Shown in pieces: positions 51,560 through 60,485 of a stretch of 64,000 nucleotides of DNA. Source of the stretch: Halothermothrix orenii H 168. Lineage in GTDB: Bacteria; Bacillota; Halanaerobiia; Halanaerobiales; Halothermotrichaceae. The notes beneath the pieces are model-generated. The model worked only from the letters and a program-made list of their open reading frames with translations. It made no database searches and had not been told where the DNA came from. Location of the stretch: assembly GCF_000020485.1 (NCBI RefSeq), contig NC_011899.1, forward strand, positions 1,954,501 through 2,018,500. Reading direction: 5' to 3'. The first letter of the stretch is position 1. The number at the start of each line of letters is the position of its first letter. A program made the translations under genes and the position numbers.

Positions 51560-53035
51560 ATGCCAGATAAAGTTAGAGTGAGGTTTGCCCCCAGTCCAAC
51601 TGGAGATTTACATATAGGTGGGGTGAGAACAGCATTATTTAACTGGCTTTTTGCCCGTCACAATAACGGTGACTTTATTTTAAGGATAGAAGATACCGAT
51701 GCCCAAAGATCTACAGAAGAGTCATCAAGACAGATAATAAAGGCCCTCAAGTGGGTTGGACTGGAATGGGATGAAGGCCCTGGAGTCGGAGGTGACTATG
51801 GCCCCTATTTTCAATCTGAACGACAACAATTTTATCAAAAAGCCATAGATTACCTTTTAGAAAATGACAAAGCCTATTACTGTTACTGTACCCCGGAAGA
51901 AATAGAAGACATGAAAAAAGAAGCGGATAAACGGGGAGAACCAGCTATTTATTCAGGAAAATGCTGCAATCTGACTGAAGAAGAAAGAAAGGAACTTGAA
52001 AAAGAGGGTCGCAAGCCAGTAGTCCGCCTTAAAACACCGGATGAAGGGTATACTGTAGTCAAAGACATTGTCAGAGGTAAAGTTTCTTTTGAAAACAGAT
52101 TGTTAGAAGATTTAATAATCATGAAGTCTGACGGAAAACCTACCTATAATTTTGCCTGTGTTGTTGACGACCACAGGATGGGAATTACCCATGTCATCAG
52201 GGCTGATGAGCACCTCTCCAATACCCCGAAACAGATAATGGTCTATAAAGCACTGGGTTACGATATTCCCAATTTTGCTCATGTTCCCATGATCCTGGCC
52301 CCGGACCGGACAAAACTCAGTAAACGCCATGGAGCCACTTCAGTGGACGAATTTATGGAACAGGGTTATCTACCACAGGCATTAATTAATTACCTGTTAT
52401 TACTCGGCTGGTCTCCGGGTAACAATGATGAAATTATCTCCCTCGACAGGGCTATCCGTGATTTTAAACTGGACGATGTATCCAAAAACCCGGCCGTATA
52501 TGATACCAAGAAGCTGACCTGGGTTAATGGTCAGTATATGAGGAGTTTGCCACTGGAAGAAATTATTAAACATGCCCTCCCTCTTATCAAAGAGGCTGGC
52601 TTTGTTAACTTTCCTTTAAACACCGATGAGGAAGAAAGGCTTTATAAAATAATCGATGCTGTCCGGGAAAGGAGCCGGACCCTGGTCGAACTTGTTGATG
52701 GAATCAGTTATTTTTACGATGATAACTTTGAATATGATGAAAAGGGTGTCAAAAAACACTTCATGAAAGATGATACTATCACTATTCTCGAAAACGACAT
52801 TGATTGCCTGAAAAAGGTAGAACCCTTTAACCGTGAAGCTATTGAAGAAATATACCGGGCCCGCAGTAAAGATCTTGGGGTCAAGGCCGCCCGCATGATT
52901 CATACCACCAGGCTGGCCCTCTCCGGAAGAACCTTTGGACCAGGGCTTTTTACCCTGGTGGAACTGGTAGGCAGGGAAGAAGCCATTAAAAGACTGGAAC
53001 GGGCTTTAGAATATGTTAAAAACAAACTTGACTAA
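51560..53035 (+). CDS. gltX: Glutamyl-tRNA synthetase
   Basis: This 491-residue class I synthetase has the HIGH motif (SPTGDLHIGG) and the KMSKS-type motif (RTKLSKRHGA). A central region carries CYCTPEEIEDM and KCCNL cysteines that may hold zinc. It charges tRNA-Glu with glutamate. In many Firmicutes the enzyme is non-discriminating and also loads tRNA-Gln, which GatCAB then amidates; the tRNA-Gln gene 0.5 kb downstream is suggestive but not proof. Start: ATG nine bases after AAGGAGG; a TTG three codons upstream overlaps the SD. Confidence 0.95.
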   Translation: MPDKVRVRFAPSPTGDLHIGGVRTALFNWLFARHNNGDFILRIEDTDAQRSTEESSRQIIKALKWVGLEWDEGPGVGGDYGPYFQSERQQFYQKAIDYLLENDKAYYCYCTPEEIEDMKKEADKRGEPAIYSGKCCNLTEEERKELEKEGRKPVVRLKTPDEGYTVVKDIVRGKVSFENRLLEDLIIMKSDGKPTYNFACVVDDHRMGITHVIRADEHLSNTPKQIMVYKALGYDIPNFAHVPMILAPDRTKLSKRHGATSVDEFMEQGYLPQALINYLLLLGWSPGNNDEIISLDRAIRDFKLDDVSKNPAVYDTKKLTWVNGQYMRSLPLEEIIKHALPLIKEAGFVNFPLNTDEEERLYKIIDAVRERSRTLVELVDGISYFYDDNFEYDEKGVKKHFMKDDTITILENDIDCLKKVEPFNREAIEEIYRARSKDLGVKAARMIHTTRLALSGRTFGPGLFTLVELVGREEAIKRLERALEYVKNKLD

Positions 53036-53037
53036 AT

Positions 53038-53164
53038 ACCCGTACCATCCAGTAAGTAGCGATTCACCGAATGATTAACGGTGCTTAGAATATGTTGCCA
53101 GCTAGCGGTTGGCGTTACTAACCCCCCGTTCTGGACTTTCACCAGGTCAGTTACACATACGGGC
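53038..53164 (+). ncRNA. Candidate structured RNA or structured 3' UTR of gltX
   Basis: CCCGTA (53039-53044) can pair with TACGGG (53158-53163) to close about 125 nt. Inside are further helices: CACCG / CGGTG (53067-53085 region), AGTAA / TTACT, and CTGG / CCAG (53132-53146). A strong terminator follows within 10 bases. The base composition is clearly less AT-rich than the flanking spacer. No open frame and no match to SRP, 6S, tmRNA or common riboswitches was found. Confidence 0.35.
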
Positions 53165-53170
53165 ACACCA

Positions 53171-53206
53171 AAAAACTGTAGCAGATTTTACTCTGCTACA
53201 GTTTTT
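53171..53206 (+). terminator. Strong terminator after gltX / candidate RNA
   Basis: A perfect 15-bp stem AAAAACTGTAGCAGA / TCTGCTACAGTTTTT with a 6-nt loop ends in a T-run. Confidence 0.9.
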
Positions 53207-53503
53207 ATAGTGTTAAGCATATTTTAATTACCTTAATAATCTTTGTTCTTCCACCAGTATAAGTTACCGACTATATTTTTTCAGGGTTATTGCCCAGGAG
53301 TTTAGCGTAAAAACTATTATTCTTCCTGTTTTTTATAATTTCCTTCTTTTTTATGGTAATTTTTTTATTATGTGCTAGTGCAGGGCAGTTATCTTTATGT
53401 ATGATAGCATTAACATTATTAAATCCTGGAAAGGAAAATTAGACTTTAAAATATCAAAAAACTATGTGGTAAAAAAAACCTAAAAAAATTATTTAAATTT
53501 CTC
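53207..53503. other. AT-rich spacer before tRNA-Gln
   Basis: No ORF, repeat or structured element was recognised in this stretch. The tRNA promoter begins at its right end. Confidence 0.4.
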
Positions 53504-53532
53504 TTGACTAGCAAATAATAATATGTTAATAT
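53504..53532 (+). promoter_or_regulatory. Promoter of tRNA-Gln
   Basis: TTGACT (53504-53509), a 17-bp spacer and TAATAT (53527-53532), about 12 bases before the expected transcript start upstream of the tRNA. Confidence 0.5.
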
Positions 53533-53551
53533 ATTTTATGCAGTTGAGTGC

Positions 53552-53625
53552 TGCGGGATGGTGTAATGGTAGCACGCATGACTCTGGATCATGTCGTCCA
53601 GGTTCGAATCCTGGTCCCGCAGCCA
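53552..53625 (+). tRNA. tRNA-Gln (anticodon CTG)
   Basis: An acceptor stem TGCGGGA / TCCCGCA of 7 perfect pairs, a D arm with GTAATGGTAGC, an anticodon stem CATGA / TCATG with loop CTCTGGA (anticodon CTG, reads CAG) and a T arm GGTTCGAATCC fold normally. The 3' CCA is encoded. Confidence 0.95.
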
Positions 53626-53709
53626 ATTTTTTTGACTGTTTTATGTCTGTATGTCTGTTTTATGTCTGGTAAGATTACATACTTCTGTATCTACATAATC
53701 TAAAAACAA

Positions 53710-53739
53710 CCGGCAGGTATATAACCCTGCCGGATTTTT
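53710..53739. terminator. Bidirectional terminator between tRNA-Gln and the FMN-binding lipoprotein gene
   Basis: A stem CCGGCAGG / CCTGCCGG with an 8-nt loop is followed by ATTTTTA on the plus strand and TTGTTTTT on the minus strand. Confidence 0.85.
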
Positions 53740-53782
53740 AAATTACATATATTATTCAAAGATTTTTTAACAATTATAACAT

Positions 53783-54538
53783 TTACTTCACTTCTTTTTC
53801 AGGGTTTTTCCGGGCATGCTCCAGGGCCCTTTTAACTGCCTCTTTATATTTAATGCTCGACTGGGTTGCTTTACTATAGGTGTCCACATCATATGAATTG
53901 GCTTCAATAAACCGCTCCGGCATCTCTTCATTTGCTTCAACGGCCGGTTCCCAGTCATACTGGGAGAAATCCTTCCATTCACCTTCCCCATTAACCTCTT
54001 TTAATTCAACATCCGTTATCTTATCATCCTTTATTGTAACAAGGGCTACTGCGTAACCATACTCGGTTTTATCAGACCGCCCCTGGAAGGTACCGTCAAA
54101 ATACTTTCCAGTATATCCCCCCCGGGCCTGAATCAAAGCCCTTTCAACAGCCTGTTTAAATTTTTCACTACTGTGGGTTGCCCCTGAGTAATTTTCAACA
54201 TCTGCCGAATTAGCCCTTTCAAACTTCTCCGGCATTTCCTCATGGGCCTTAACAGACGGTTCATATTGGTAAGTTTCATAATCCTTCTCATTACCTTTAC
54301 TGGTAATCTCCATTAATTTAACGTCAGTTATATCATCATCCTTAATTGTAACTTTAGCCCAGGCATAACCATGTTCTGTCGCATTAGAATAACCGGTATA
54401 GGTACCGTCTTCAAACTCACTGGTCTCTGTCTTCTGGGGCTGGCGTGGTTCTTCAGGCTGACATCCTACCATAAATACCAGCAACAACATGGAAAGCATA
54501 ATAGACATTATTACTTTTACAATTTTATTAATGTACAC
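53783..54538 (-). CDS. Lipoprotein with two FMN-binding domains
   Basis: Of 251 residues, the first 26 are a signal peptide with lipobox FMVGC. Two repeats follow (about 42-140 and 147-243), each starting F.DGTY.G or FDGTFQG, with VTIKDDxITDV, and ending in a flavin-attachment-like motif: NYSGATHSS in the first and TYSKATQSS in the second. FMN_bind domains can carry FMN covalently bound to Ser/Thr and transfer electrons outside the membrane (as in RnfG/NqrC and related lipoproteins). The second motif has Lys in place of Gly, so it may bind FMN less well. It is a single gene, probably part of an envelope redox chain. Confidence 0.88.
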   Translation of the reverse strand: MYINKIVKVIMSIMLSMLLLVFMVGCQPEEPRQPQKTETSEFEDGTYTGYSNATEHGYAWAKVTIKDDDITDVKLMEITSKGNEKDYETYQYEPSVKAHEEMPEKFERANSADVENYSGATHSSEKFKQAVERALIQARGGYTGKYFDGTFQGRSDKTEYGYAVALVTIKDDKITDVELKEVNGEGEWKDFSQYDWEPAVEANEEMPERFIEANSYDVDTYSKATQSSIKYKEAVKRALEHARKNPEKEVK

Positions 54539-54605
54539 AAAAAATTCCTCCTTAACTCTTGTTAGTAGTATTTTGAGTTAAAAAGGAATTAAATATACTC
54601 TATAA

Positions 54606-54998
54606 TCATTTTTTGTCTTTAAAGGTTATTAATAAATTACCCAGGAAATTTAATAGAGAAGCAATTCCAATAGCTACAAGCTGGGCGAGTACTTTATGGA
54701 GACTGAAAGCCTCCACCAAAATTCTCAATGAAATAAGATTGACCCCAAAGTTAATTAAGCTTATTACAAAAAAGTCGATATACTTTCTGGCAACCGTTTT
54801 ATGCGCTGCCCTTCCTTTAAAAGTCCAAATAAAGTTCCAGTAGAAATTATTGGTAACCGCAACAATAAAAGAGATAACGGCAGCTACAAGGTAATAAACA
54901 TCAAAATATAACAATGATGAGTATACAGCCATATTGACCACAACCCCTGATAGACCTACCAGGGAAAACTTTATAAACAGTTCTATTATCTTCTTCAT
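54606..54998 (-). CDS. GtrA-family membrane protein
   Basis: This 130-residue protein has four membrane helices of the GtrA/DPMS family. It begins IELFIKFSLVGLSGVVVNMAV, with FYWNFIWTFKG in the middle. Members move undecaprenyl- or polyprenyl-linked sugars across the membrane for surface polysaccharide modification. Its neighbours, a PAP2 phosphatase and a GT39 glycosyltransferase, fit such a role. SD AAAAGGAGAAATTCCGGT. Confidence 0.9.
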   Translation of the reverse strand: MKKIIELFIKFSLVGLSGVVVNMAVYSSLLYFDVYYLVAAVISFIVAVTNNFYWNFIWTFKGRAAHKTVARKYIDFFVISLINFGVNLISLRILVEAFSLHKVLAQLVAIGIASLLNFLGNLLITFKDKK

Positions 54999-55020
54999 AC
55001 CGGAATTTCTCCTTTTAAGT

Positions 55021-55695
55021 CTATAAATAAATTGATTTATTCATTTTTAACAGGTAATAAAGGGCAAGCCCTGTCAGGTACATAAAACCACCTGCCCAGA
55101 CAACATCACTGGCGAAATGACCACCCTGGATCACCCGGGCCAGCCCCATCAATAACCCATACCCTGTCCCCAATACCAGGAAAAAACGGGCTATTGTCTT
55201 TTTGTGCTTACGCCATATAAAATAAGGGAAAAACATAAAAAATGCAACCGAAGCATGGCCTGATGGGAACGAACTATTTTTACCACTATTACCCATTACC
55301 CAGTGGTGAACAAATTCCATTTCCCCACCAAACTCTTTAATATCACGCGGCCGGGGTCTCCCCCAGTGGTCTTTAAATATAAAGTTTACTATAAGCCCTG
55401 AACCAATAAACATCAAAAGGACAATAAAAATTGTTATTTTACGATACCTTTTAAGGCCCTTTATAAAAAACCCTGAAATAAATAAAATCAGGGATATTAA
55501 AAATATTGCCAGAGCAGGTACAGGTCCATATTCATAAAGACCTTTCCAGAAAAAATGATCTTTTAAATACCAGCCTGAATCCTCTTTGTAAAATAATGAC
55601 TGGATATATATATCAAGCCCGGTAAACCAGAAAATAGAGCTTAATATCAATAAAATAATTAGAGTATATAAAAAGTCCTTAGCCATGGTATTCAT
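55021..55695 (-). CDS. PAP2-family membrane phosphatase
   Basis: This 224-residue protein has about six membrane helices with the three phosphatase motifs: KDHWGRPRP (C1), SFPSGHASV (C2) and RVIQGGHFASDVVWA (C3). It dephosphorylates lipid pyrophosphates, such as undecaprenyl pyrophosphate, or lipid A on the outer face of the membrane. Start chosen at 55695 (GGGAGTGG five bases upstream). It lies between gtrA and a GT39-family gene. Confidence 0.9.
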   Translation of the reverse strand: MNTMAKDFLYTLIILLILSSIFWFTGLDIYIQSLFYKEDSGWYLKDHFFWKGLYEYGPVPALAIFLISLILFISGFFIKGLKRYRKITIFIVLLMFIGSGLIVNFIFKDHWGRPRPRDIKEFGGEMEFVHHWVMGNSGKNSSFPSGHASVAFFMFFPYFIWRKHKKTIARFFLVLGTGYGLLMGLARVIQGGHFASDVVWAGGFMYLTGLALYYLLKMNKSIYL

Positions 55696-55719
55696 TGACA
55701 CCACTCCCATTTCCTTATC

Positions 55720-57117
55720 TTAGTTGTAACATCGATAAACATAAAAAAGGCGCTGAACAAACCTTCCGTTATATTTAATCCTGTCGAGGAGATAGACATC
55801 ATCAAAATATGTTAACAACTCATCCTTTTTATCAGAGGCCCCGATATAAATGGCCTCTTTAATCTCTCCATTCTCAATATTTTCTTTAACCTCTTTACTC
55901 CAGAGGTTGTAATTGGAATACCTGGTCTGGGTAATAATATAGACTTCCGGCCTGCCTTTTAAATAAAACTGGGCCTCTGAAGCATTCTGGTAACTATCAC
56001 TTAAAATTATCCCCGGACCCAGGTACTGACTGGCCTCACTATAGATAAAATTATGTCCATAAAAATCTTTTTTAAGGACTGCCTGTTCTGGATAACCTGG
56101 AATAAATTCCGGAAACCTCATAACAATTATTAAAAATATAGCCATAATAAGGCCGGCTATAAAGAATTTTTTTAATTTGTGTTTGTCAATCCAGTAAGCC
56201 AGGATTATAGCAGCAGTAATATAAGCCGGGCCTGCCCAGTTGGCTTCAGCCTTTTTAAAGGCACTGTTATAGACAAAAAACAGTAAGGTAAAGGCAAAAG
56301 GCCAGGTAAGTAAATATAAATATTTATTCTTAATTACATCTTTAATATTTTTAATAAATAAGATCAGAAAACCTGTAGCAAATACAGGGTTAAAGACCAT
56401 AACCTGACTTGCAATAAACTCCCCCAGGGCAGAAGGATTAAACACTTTTTTATCTGCTACCCCGTGGGAAAACTGAAATTTAAAAGAAGCCCAGCCATGC
56501 TGATAATTCCAGATTATAACCGGTAAAAACACCAAAAGGGCCAGTACTCCTGCCGCGTATAATTCAGGTCGTTTGAAGAGTTTCCTCTTTTTAGAAAAGG
56601 TTAAATAAAAAAATAAACTCCCCAGTAATAAAACCCCGGTATATTTTGAAAGTAACAACATTCCTGCCGCAATACCTGCCAGATAGATGTATTTCCTCTT
56701 TTCCCTGAATACATAATTATAAAAACAGTAAAATGTCAATGTCCAGAAAAAGACCAGGGGAGAATCCGGGGTAACTACAATAAATCCGGACTGCACAAGA
56801 GGCATAAACAGGAAAACACCTAAACTTATTTCAGCCACCCGGCTGTTAAACATATCTTCAGCAAGACGGTAAACCAGATATGCCGCCCCGGCAACACAGA
56901 ATACTGAAACCAACCTGATAACAAATTCATGTTGCCCCAGAAGAGTCATCATTTTTATTAAATAGGCCACCATAGGAGGGTGGTCAAAATACGAAAGCTG
57001 TAAATTCCGGCTCCAGACCCAGTAATAGGCTTCATCCGGGTGCAGGGGTAATGTAAAATTATACAGTGCTGAAAAACCAACTACTACTGAATATATAATC
57101 CGTGCCTTCTTGGTCAT
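55720..57117 (-). CDS. GT39-family membrane glycosyltransferase (ArnT-like)
   Basis: This 465-residue protein has about 12 membrane helices. The first loop contains the catalytic acidic motif HPDEAYYWVWS, and LSYFDHPPMVAYLI follows, as in ArnT/dolichyl-phosphate mannosyltransferase-like enzymes. It uses a polyprenyl-phosphate sugar to modify lipid A, a glycan or a protein on the outer side. It forms a unit with PAP2 and GtrA. ArnT itself is usually longer (about 550), so the substrate is left open. Confidence 0.9.
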   Translation of the reverse strand: MTKKARIIYSVVVGFSALYNFTLPLHPDEAYYWVWSRNLQLSYFDHPPMVAYLIKMMTLLGQHEFVIRLVSVFCVAGAAYLVYRLAEDMFNSRVAEISLGVFLFMPLVQSGFIVVTPDSPLVFFWTLTFYCFYNYVFREKRKYIYLAGIAAGMLLLSKYTGVLLLGSLFFYLTFSKKRKLFKRPELYAAGVLALLVFLPVIIWNYQHGWASFKFQFSHGVADKKVFNPSALGEFIASQVMVFNPVFATGFLILFIKNIKDVIKNKYLYLLTWPFAFTLLFFVYNSAFKKAEANWAGPAYITAAIILAYWIDKHKLKKFFIAGLIMAIFLIIVMRFPEFIPGYPEQAVLKKDFYGHNFIYSEASQYLGPGIILSDSYQNASEAQFYLKGRPEVYIITQTRYSNYNLWSKEVKENIENGEIKEAIYIGASDKKDELLTYFDDVYLLDRIKYNGRFVQRLFYVYRCYN

Positions 57118-57206
57118 AACTACTCACCCTTAAACTCTCTTTTTATAGTAAACCACTAAATAAAGTCTTAACCCGTCATATGATACTTTATTCCAGGCCA
57201 AATCAA

Positions 57207-58337
57207 TTAATCCAGTATTTTGTTTATTACTTTTAAATACCTTTCCTGCTGTTTCCTGAAATCACGTTCTTCAAAATCATTATAATAATCTACCATATTT
57301 TTATATTCAATATTGGAAAGGTTGACTGCTTTCTCAAAACCTTCAGATACTACTGAACCGGGATATGATATGACCACAGAATTATACCTATCAGGAAGCT
57401 TAAAGTCACTGGAATTAATCAACGGTTTCTTAAAAGCAAGTGCCATCATTTCTGTGGAAGTAATTTTAAAATTATTGTATTTTGAAAAACTACCGACCTG
57501 GCGATCGATTAAAGGCATTAAAAAATCCATTTCTGAAATCAGTTTAAAATAATCCTTATAATTGAGGTATTTATTAAAATAAACAAAATTATTATCTAAC
57601 CCATTTGCCCTGATAATTTTTCGTAACTTTTCACCATCATCAGTCGCTATGTTACCGATAATATAGATGCGGACTTTCTGTTTTATAGGTATGTTAAGAC
57701 CATTTAAACCTTCAATCAAACTTGAATAATTTCTACGGTTAAAATAAACTCCACCCTGTACACCTATTTTTACTGGACTGGACTTATTAATCTTAACAGT
57801 AGTTATACCCTCTTCTTCAAGAAAGTCTCTGAAGAAAACAGGGTAGAAATAATCTATATTTTTAACATTTAGTTTCCGGGCTGTACTGTATATTTCTTTA
57901 TTTAAAACCAGATTATAATCTACCTTACTATTAACCTTTGTCATAATCCTCTTCACCAGATAATTTTTAAGGGGATTACTATAATTATTTTCAAATAAAA
58001 AGTCTAGGTTATGAATAACCCTTACGGTTTTTATATTCCTTAAGAATAAATTATATAAATAAAGATCCAGAGAACCTTCGAGGGTATTCATTACTACCAG
58101 ATCTATTCCCTCTTTTTGAATTATTTTCTTTAATTTTTTCATGAAAAACAAAAGGTGTTCTTTTTCCCTGACAATAAAAGTTATATCATCCTCCAGAAAC
58201 TTAATTAAGTCAAGATTATAGGTTTCACTACTTACCGCTACATAAACTTTACAATCCCCTTCTTGAAGGAATTTTACCTGGGGATATAAAACCTCAAGGT
58301 GTTGTTTCCTGGGTTCAATTATTAATACTTTTACCAT
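57207..58337 (-). CDS. Glycosyltransferase (GT4/GT-B type)
   Basis: This 376-residue protein has a GT-B-like layout. The N-terminal half (MVKVLIIEPRKQHLEVLYPQ) and a C-terminal half (VKIGVQGGVYFNRRNYSSLI, VRIYIIGNI, TEMMALAFKKPLINS) resemble family 1/4 transferases, but the usual EGFG/E-x7-E motif is replaced by a TSTEMMALA variant. It is likely cytoplasmic or membrane-associated and builds cell-surface glycan. Start: ATG at 58337 (GGGAG eight bases upstream); a GTG three codons earlier is possible. It is one of the least conserved genes in the cluster. Confidence 0.75.
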   Translation of the reverse strand: MVKVLIIEPRKQHLEVLYPQVKFLQEGDCKVYVAVSSETYNLDLIKFLEDDITFIVREKEHLLFFMKKLKKIIQKEGIDLVVMNTLEGSLDLYLYNLFLRNIKTVRVIHNLDFLFENNYSNPLKNYLVKRIMTKVNSKVDYNLVLNKEIYSTARKLNVKNIDYFYPVFFRDFLEEEGITTVKINKSSPVKIGVQGGVYFNRRNYSSLIEGLNGLNIPIKQKVRIYIIGNIATDDGEKLRKIIRANGLDNNFVYFNKYLNYKDYFKLISEMDFLMPLIDRQVGSFSKYNNFKITSTEMMALAFKKPLINSSDFKLPDRYNSVVISYPGSVVSEGFEKAVNLSNIEYKNMVDYYNDFEERDFRKQQERYLKVINKILD

Positions 58338-58370
58338 ATCCTCCACTCCCTGACCATCTAAATAAACAAA

Positions 58371-59297
58371 TTATTTATCACCGAGTAGCTCATAATTACG
58401 GTGGCTACTCAGGTAAACCTTGCCACCAAATTTCCTTTCTAATTTCTGTTCAATAGCTGTCAGTATTCTATTTTTTAACTTTTCATGTTTGTGTTCTTCC
58501 CGATAAGGATTAGGTTCCCCACTATACTGGAGTTTATCTTTCCAGTCCATTTTAGCAATCCAGTCTTTCATAACCTCCGGGTGGGTTCCTTTATATACTG
58601 GAAGCCTGTCCAGAGGACCATAATCAAATTCCCTGGGGGCTTTTGAATAGTATTTCTCAGCTTTTTTCTTTCCCCAGTGTAAACTATTCAAAGCTTTTGA
58701 CTTCATCTGCATATATCTTGGGGGTCTAACCCAGCCATAATGAAAAATTTCAGCATGGGCGTGGGCTGCTTTAATTCTCTCTCCATTTCTCCTGAAACCC
58801 TGAGCACTCTTATGTGATTTAATGCCAATATTATTCCTGACAATCCTTACTTCCCTCTTATACCAGCCATGACTGTTGTGATAGTGGTCGTAATCACCCC
58901 AGAAATGACGGTAATCAAAAACTAACCCTTCCACTTCTTCATCATCAAGCAACTCCAGACACCGGTCTTTAATTACCGGGAGGTATTTTTCATGAACAAC
59001 TTCGTCAGCCTGGAGATAAAAACACCAGTCACCGGTACACTGTTCTAAAGCTATATTAGTCTGAATGGCATTGATTCTACCATTAACAAAATCTTTTTCA
59101 TCCCAGACAGTATCGATTATCTTAATCTTATCACTACCGATACTCTCAATCTCATCACGGGTGTAATCATCGGAATCACCTTTACCGACAGCCACGATGA
59201 ACTCATCACAAATCGGTAAAATAGACATTATAGCCTCTTTAATTGGATAATATAATTTTGTTGCATTCCTGACAAAGGAAAAACCACTAATTTTCAT
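58371..59297 (-). CDS. Glycosyltransferase family 2-type protein
   Basis: This 308-residue protein is of the GT2 fold. The start GFSFVRNATKLYYP, CDEFIVAVGKGDSDDYTRD and a DxD-like CFYLQADEVVHE (about residues 93-104) are typical of SpsA-type transferases that take NDP-sugars. The C-terminal part has a His/Lys-rich tail. It overlaps the O-antigen ligase gene by 11 bases. It likely adds a sugar to LPS core or O-chain. Confidence 0.82.
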   Translation of the reverse strand: MKISGFSFVRNATKLYYPIKEAIMSILPICDEFIVAVGKGDSDDYTRDEIESIGSDKIKIIDTVWDEKDFVNGRINAIQTNIALEQCTGDWCFYLQADEVVHEKYLPVIKDRCLELLDDEEVEGLVFDYRHFWGDYDHYHNSHGWYKREVRIVRNNIGIKSHKSAQGFRRNGERIKAAHAHAEIFHYGWVRPPRYMQMKSKALNSLHWGKKKAEKYYSKAPREFDYGPLDRLPVYKGTHPEVMKDWIAKMDWKDKLQYSGEPNPYREEHKHEKLKNRILTAIEQKLERKFGGKVYLSSHRNYELLGDK

Positions 59298-60468
59298 TAT
59301 AGTTAACCCTCCTGCTATTCTTAAAATAATTAATAATAACTACATTCAGAGCTAATAAAAACCAGAATAACCGATTCAACTCGGCATCCCCGAAATTATA
59401 CTCAGTTAATCCCTGGATATTAAACATTATTACTGCCAATAAAGAGCCGAGAAGATAAAGTTTCCAGTTAAGACTTTCAATAGTTAAATACCTTTTATAC
59501 AATAATTTTATAATACTGTACATTAGCCACACAAAGGCTATTAACCCAATGCTTCCGGTCTCAGCCATAAATTGCAGGATATTGTTATGGGCATGACAGG
59601 TTGTTGCAGTATGGGGTTGTCTATAATGGTTTTCATATTCTATTGAAAATTTTCCAAAACCAACCCCATTTATAAAATGGTCTCTGTACATTAAAAGAGA
59701 GCCCTTCCATAAGGCCAGTCGGCCCAGATTAGAACGGTTATTTCTTAAATCAAATATACTCATAAACCTGTTTATATAGGAATCAGGTAATAAATAAAAA
59801 GATGCTATAAGGACAACCAACATAATTAATATTATCTTCCTATCCCTTATCAGTCCTAAAAAACCCGTTCCTCCAAGAAATGCCAGCCAGGCCCCCCTGG
59901 ATTTAGTAAATAAAAGGTTTACTAAAAACAAAATAGTTGGGAAAATAAGATAGATTTTTTTCTTTTTATTTAAATTTCCCCAGAGTAAATAAATCAATGT
60001 AAAAATAGAAAACATCGCCAGGACATTTCCAAAAGCCAGGGAAAACATAAACCCTTGAACGCGGGGATAGTTTAAGTAATAATGCTGATAAATACCATAA
60101 ATAGAAGCAACTATCAATGATATCAAACTAACCAGGCTTAAATTTCTAACCAGCTTTAAATCATTTACTGTATTAACAACAGCATAATAGAATAATATCA
60201 ATAAACCAACAGTGCCGATTTCAGTTAAAGTAGTATTATCCATTACGTCAAGACCTGAAAAGGCAACAGCTATAAATAATCCTGCCATAGGCCATTTTAA
60301 AGGGTCAGGCTTAAGCTCTTTATCCCGGATAATAATCATTTTACTTACCCATAATAAAACAACTAACCCCCCTGCAAAACTGGTTATGGCCTTAGAAATC
60401 ATTGTCCCTATAGCAAAAATATAAAGACATACATGAATACTTTTATCTAAAATACTGGTTGTTTTCAA
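59287..60468 (-). CDS. O-antigen ligase / polymerase family protein (Wzy_C)
   Basis: This 393-residue membrane protein has about ten helices. The large periplasmic loop, with GVGFGKFSIEYENHYRQPHT then CHAHNNILQFMAETGSIGL, carries the conserved His-rich region of WaaL/Wzy ligases. It joins an O-polysaccharide to lipid A-core or polymerises glycan on the outer face of the inner membrane. Its presence argues for LPS with O-chain in this organism. Confidence 0.88.
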   Translation of the reverse strand: MKTTSILDKSIHVCLYIFAIGTMISKAITSFAGGLVVLLWVSKMIIIRDKELKPDPLKWPMAGLFIAVAFSGLDVMDNTTLTEIGTVGLLILFYYAVVNTVNDLKLVRNLSLVSLISLIVASIYGIYQHYYLNYPRVQGFMFSLAFGNVLAMFSIFTLIYLLWGNLNKKKKIYLIFPTILFLVNLLFTKSRGAWLAFLGGTGFLGLIRDRKIILIMLVVLIASFYLLPDSYINRFMSIFDLRNNRSNLGRLALWKGSLLMYRDHFINGVGFGKFSIEYENHYRQPHTATTCHAHNNILQFMAETGSIGLIAFVWLMYSIIKLLYKRYLTIESLNWKLYLLGSLLAVIMFNIQGLTEYNFGDAELNRLFWFLLALNVVIINYFKNSRRVNYNEN

Positions 60469-60485
60469 AACCTCACCCCCGCCAA

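Noticed and set aside
53120-53165. Resemblance to SRP RNA (CCAGGTCAG)
   Set aside because: Only nine or so bases match. The following GTCCGGAAGGAAGCAGCC core of SRP domain IV is missing, so it is not called SRP RNA.
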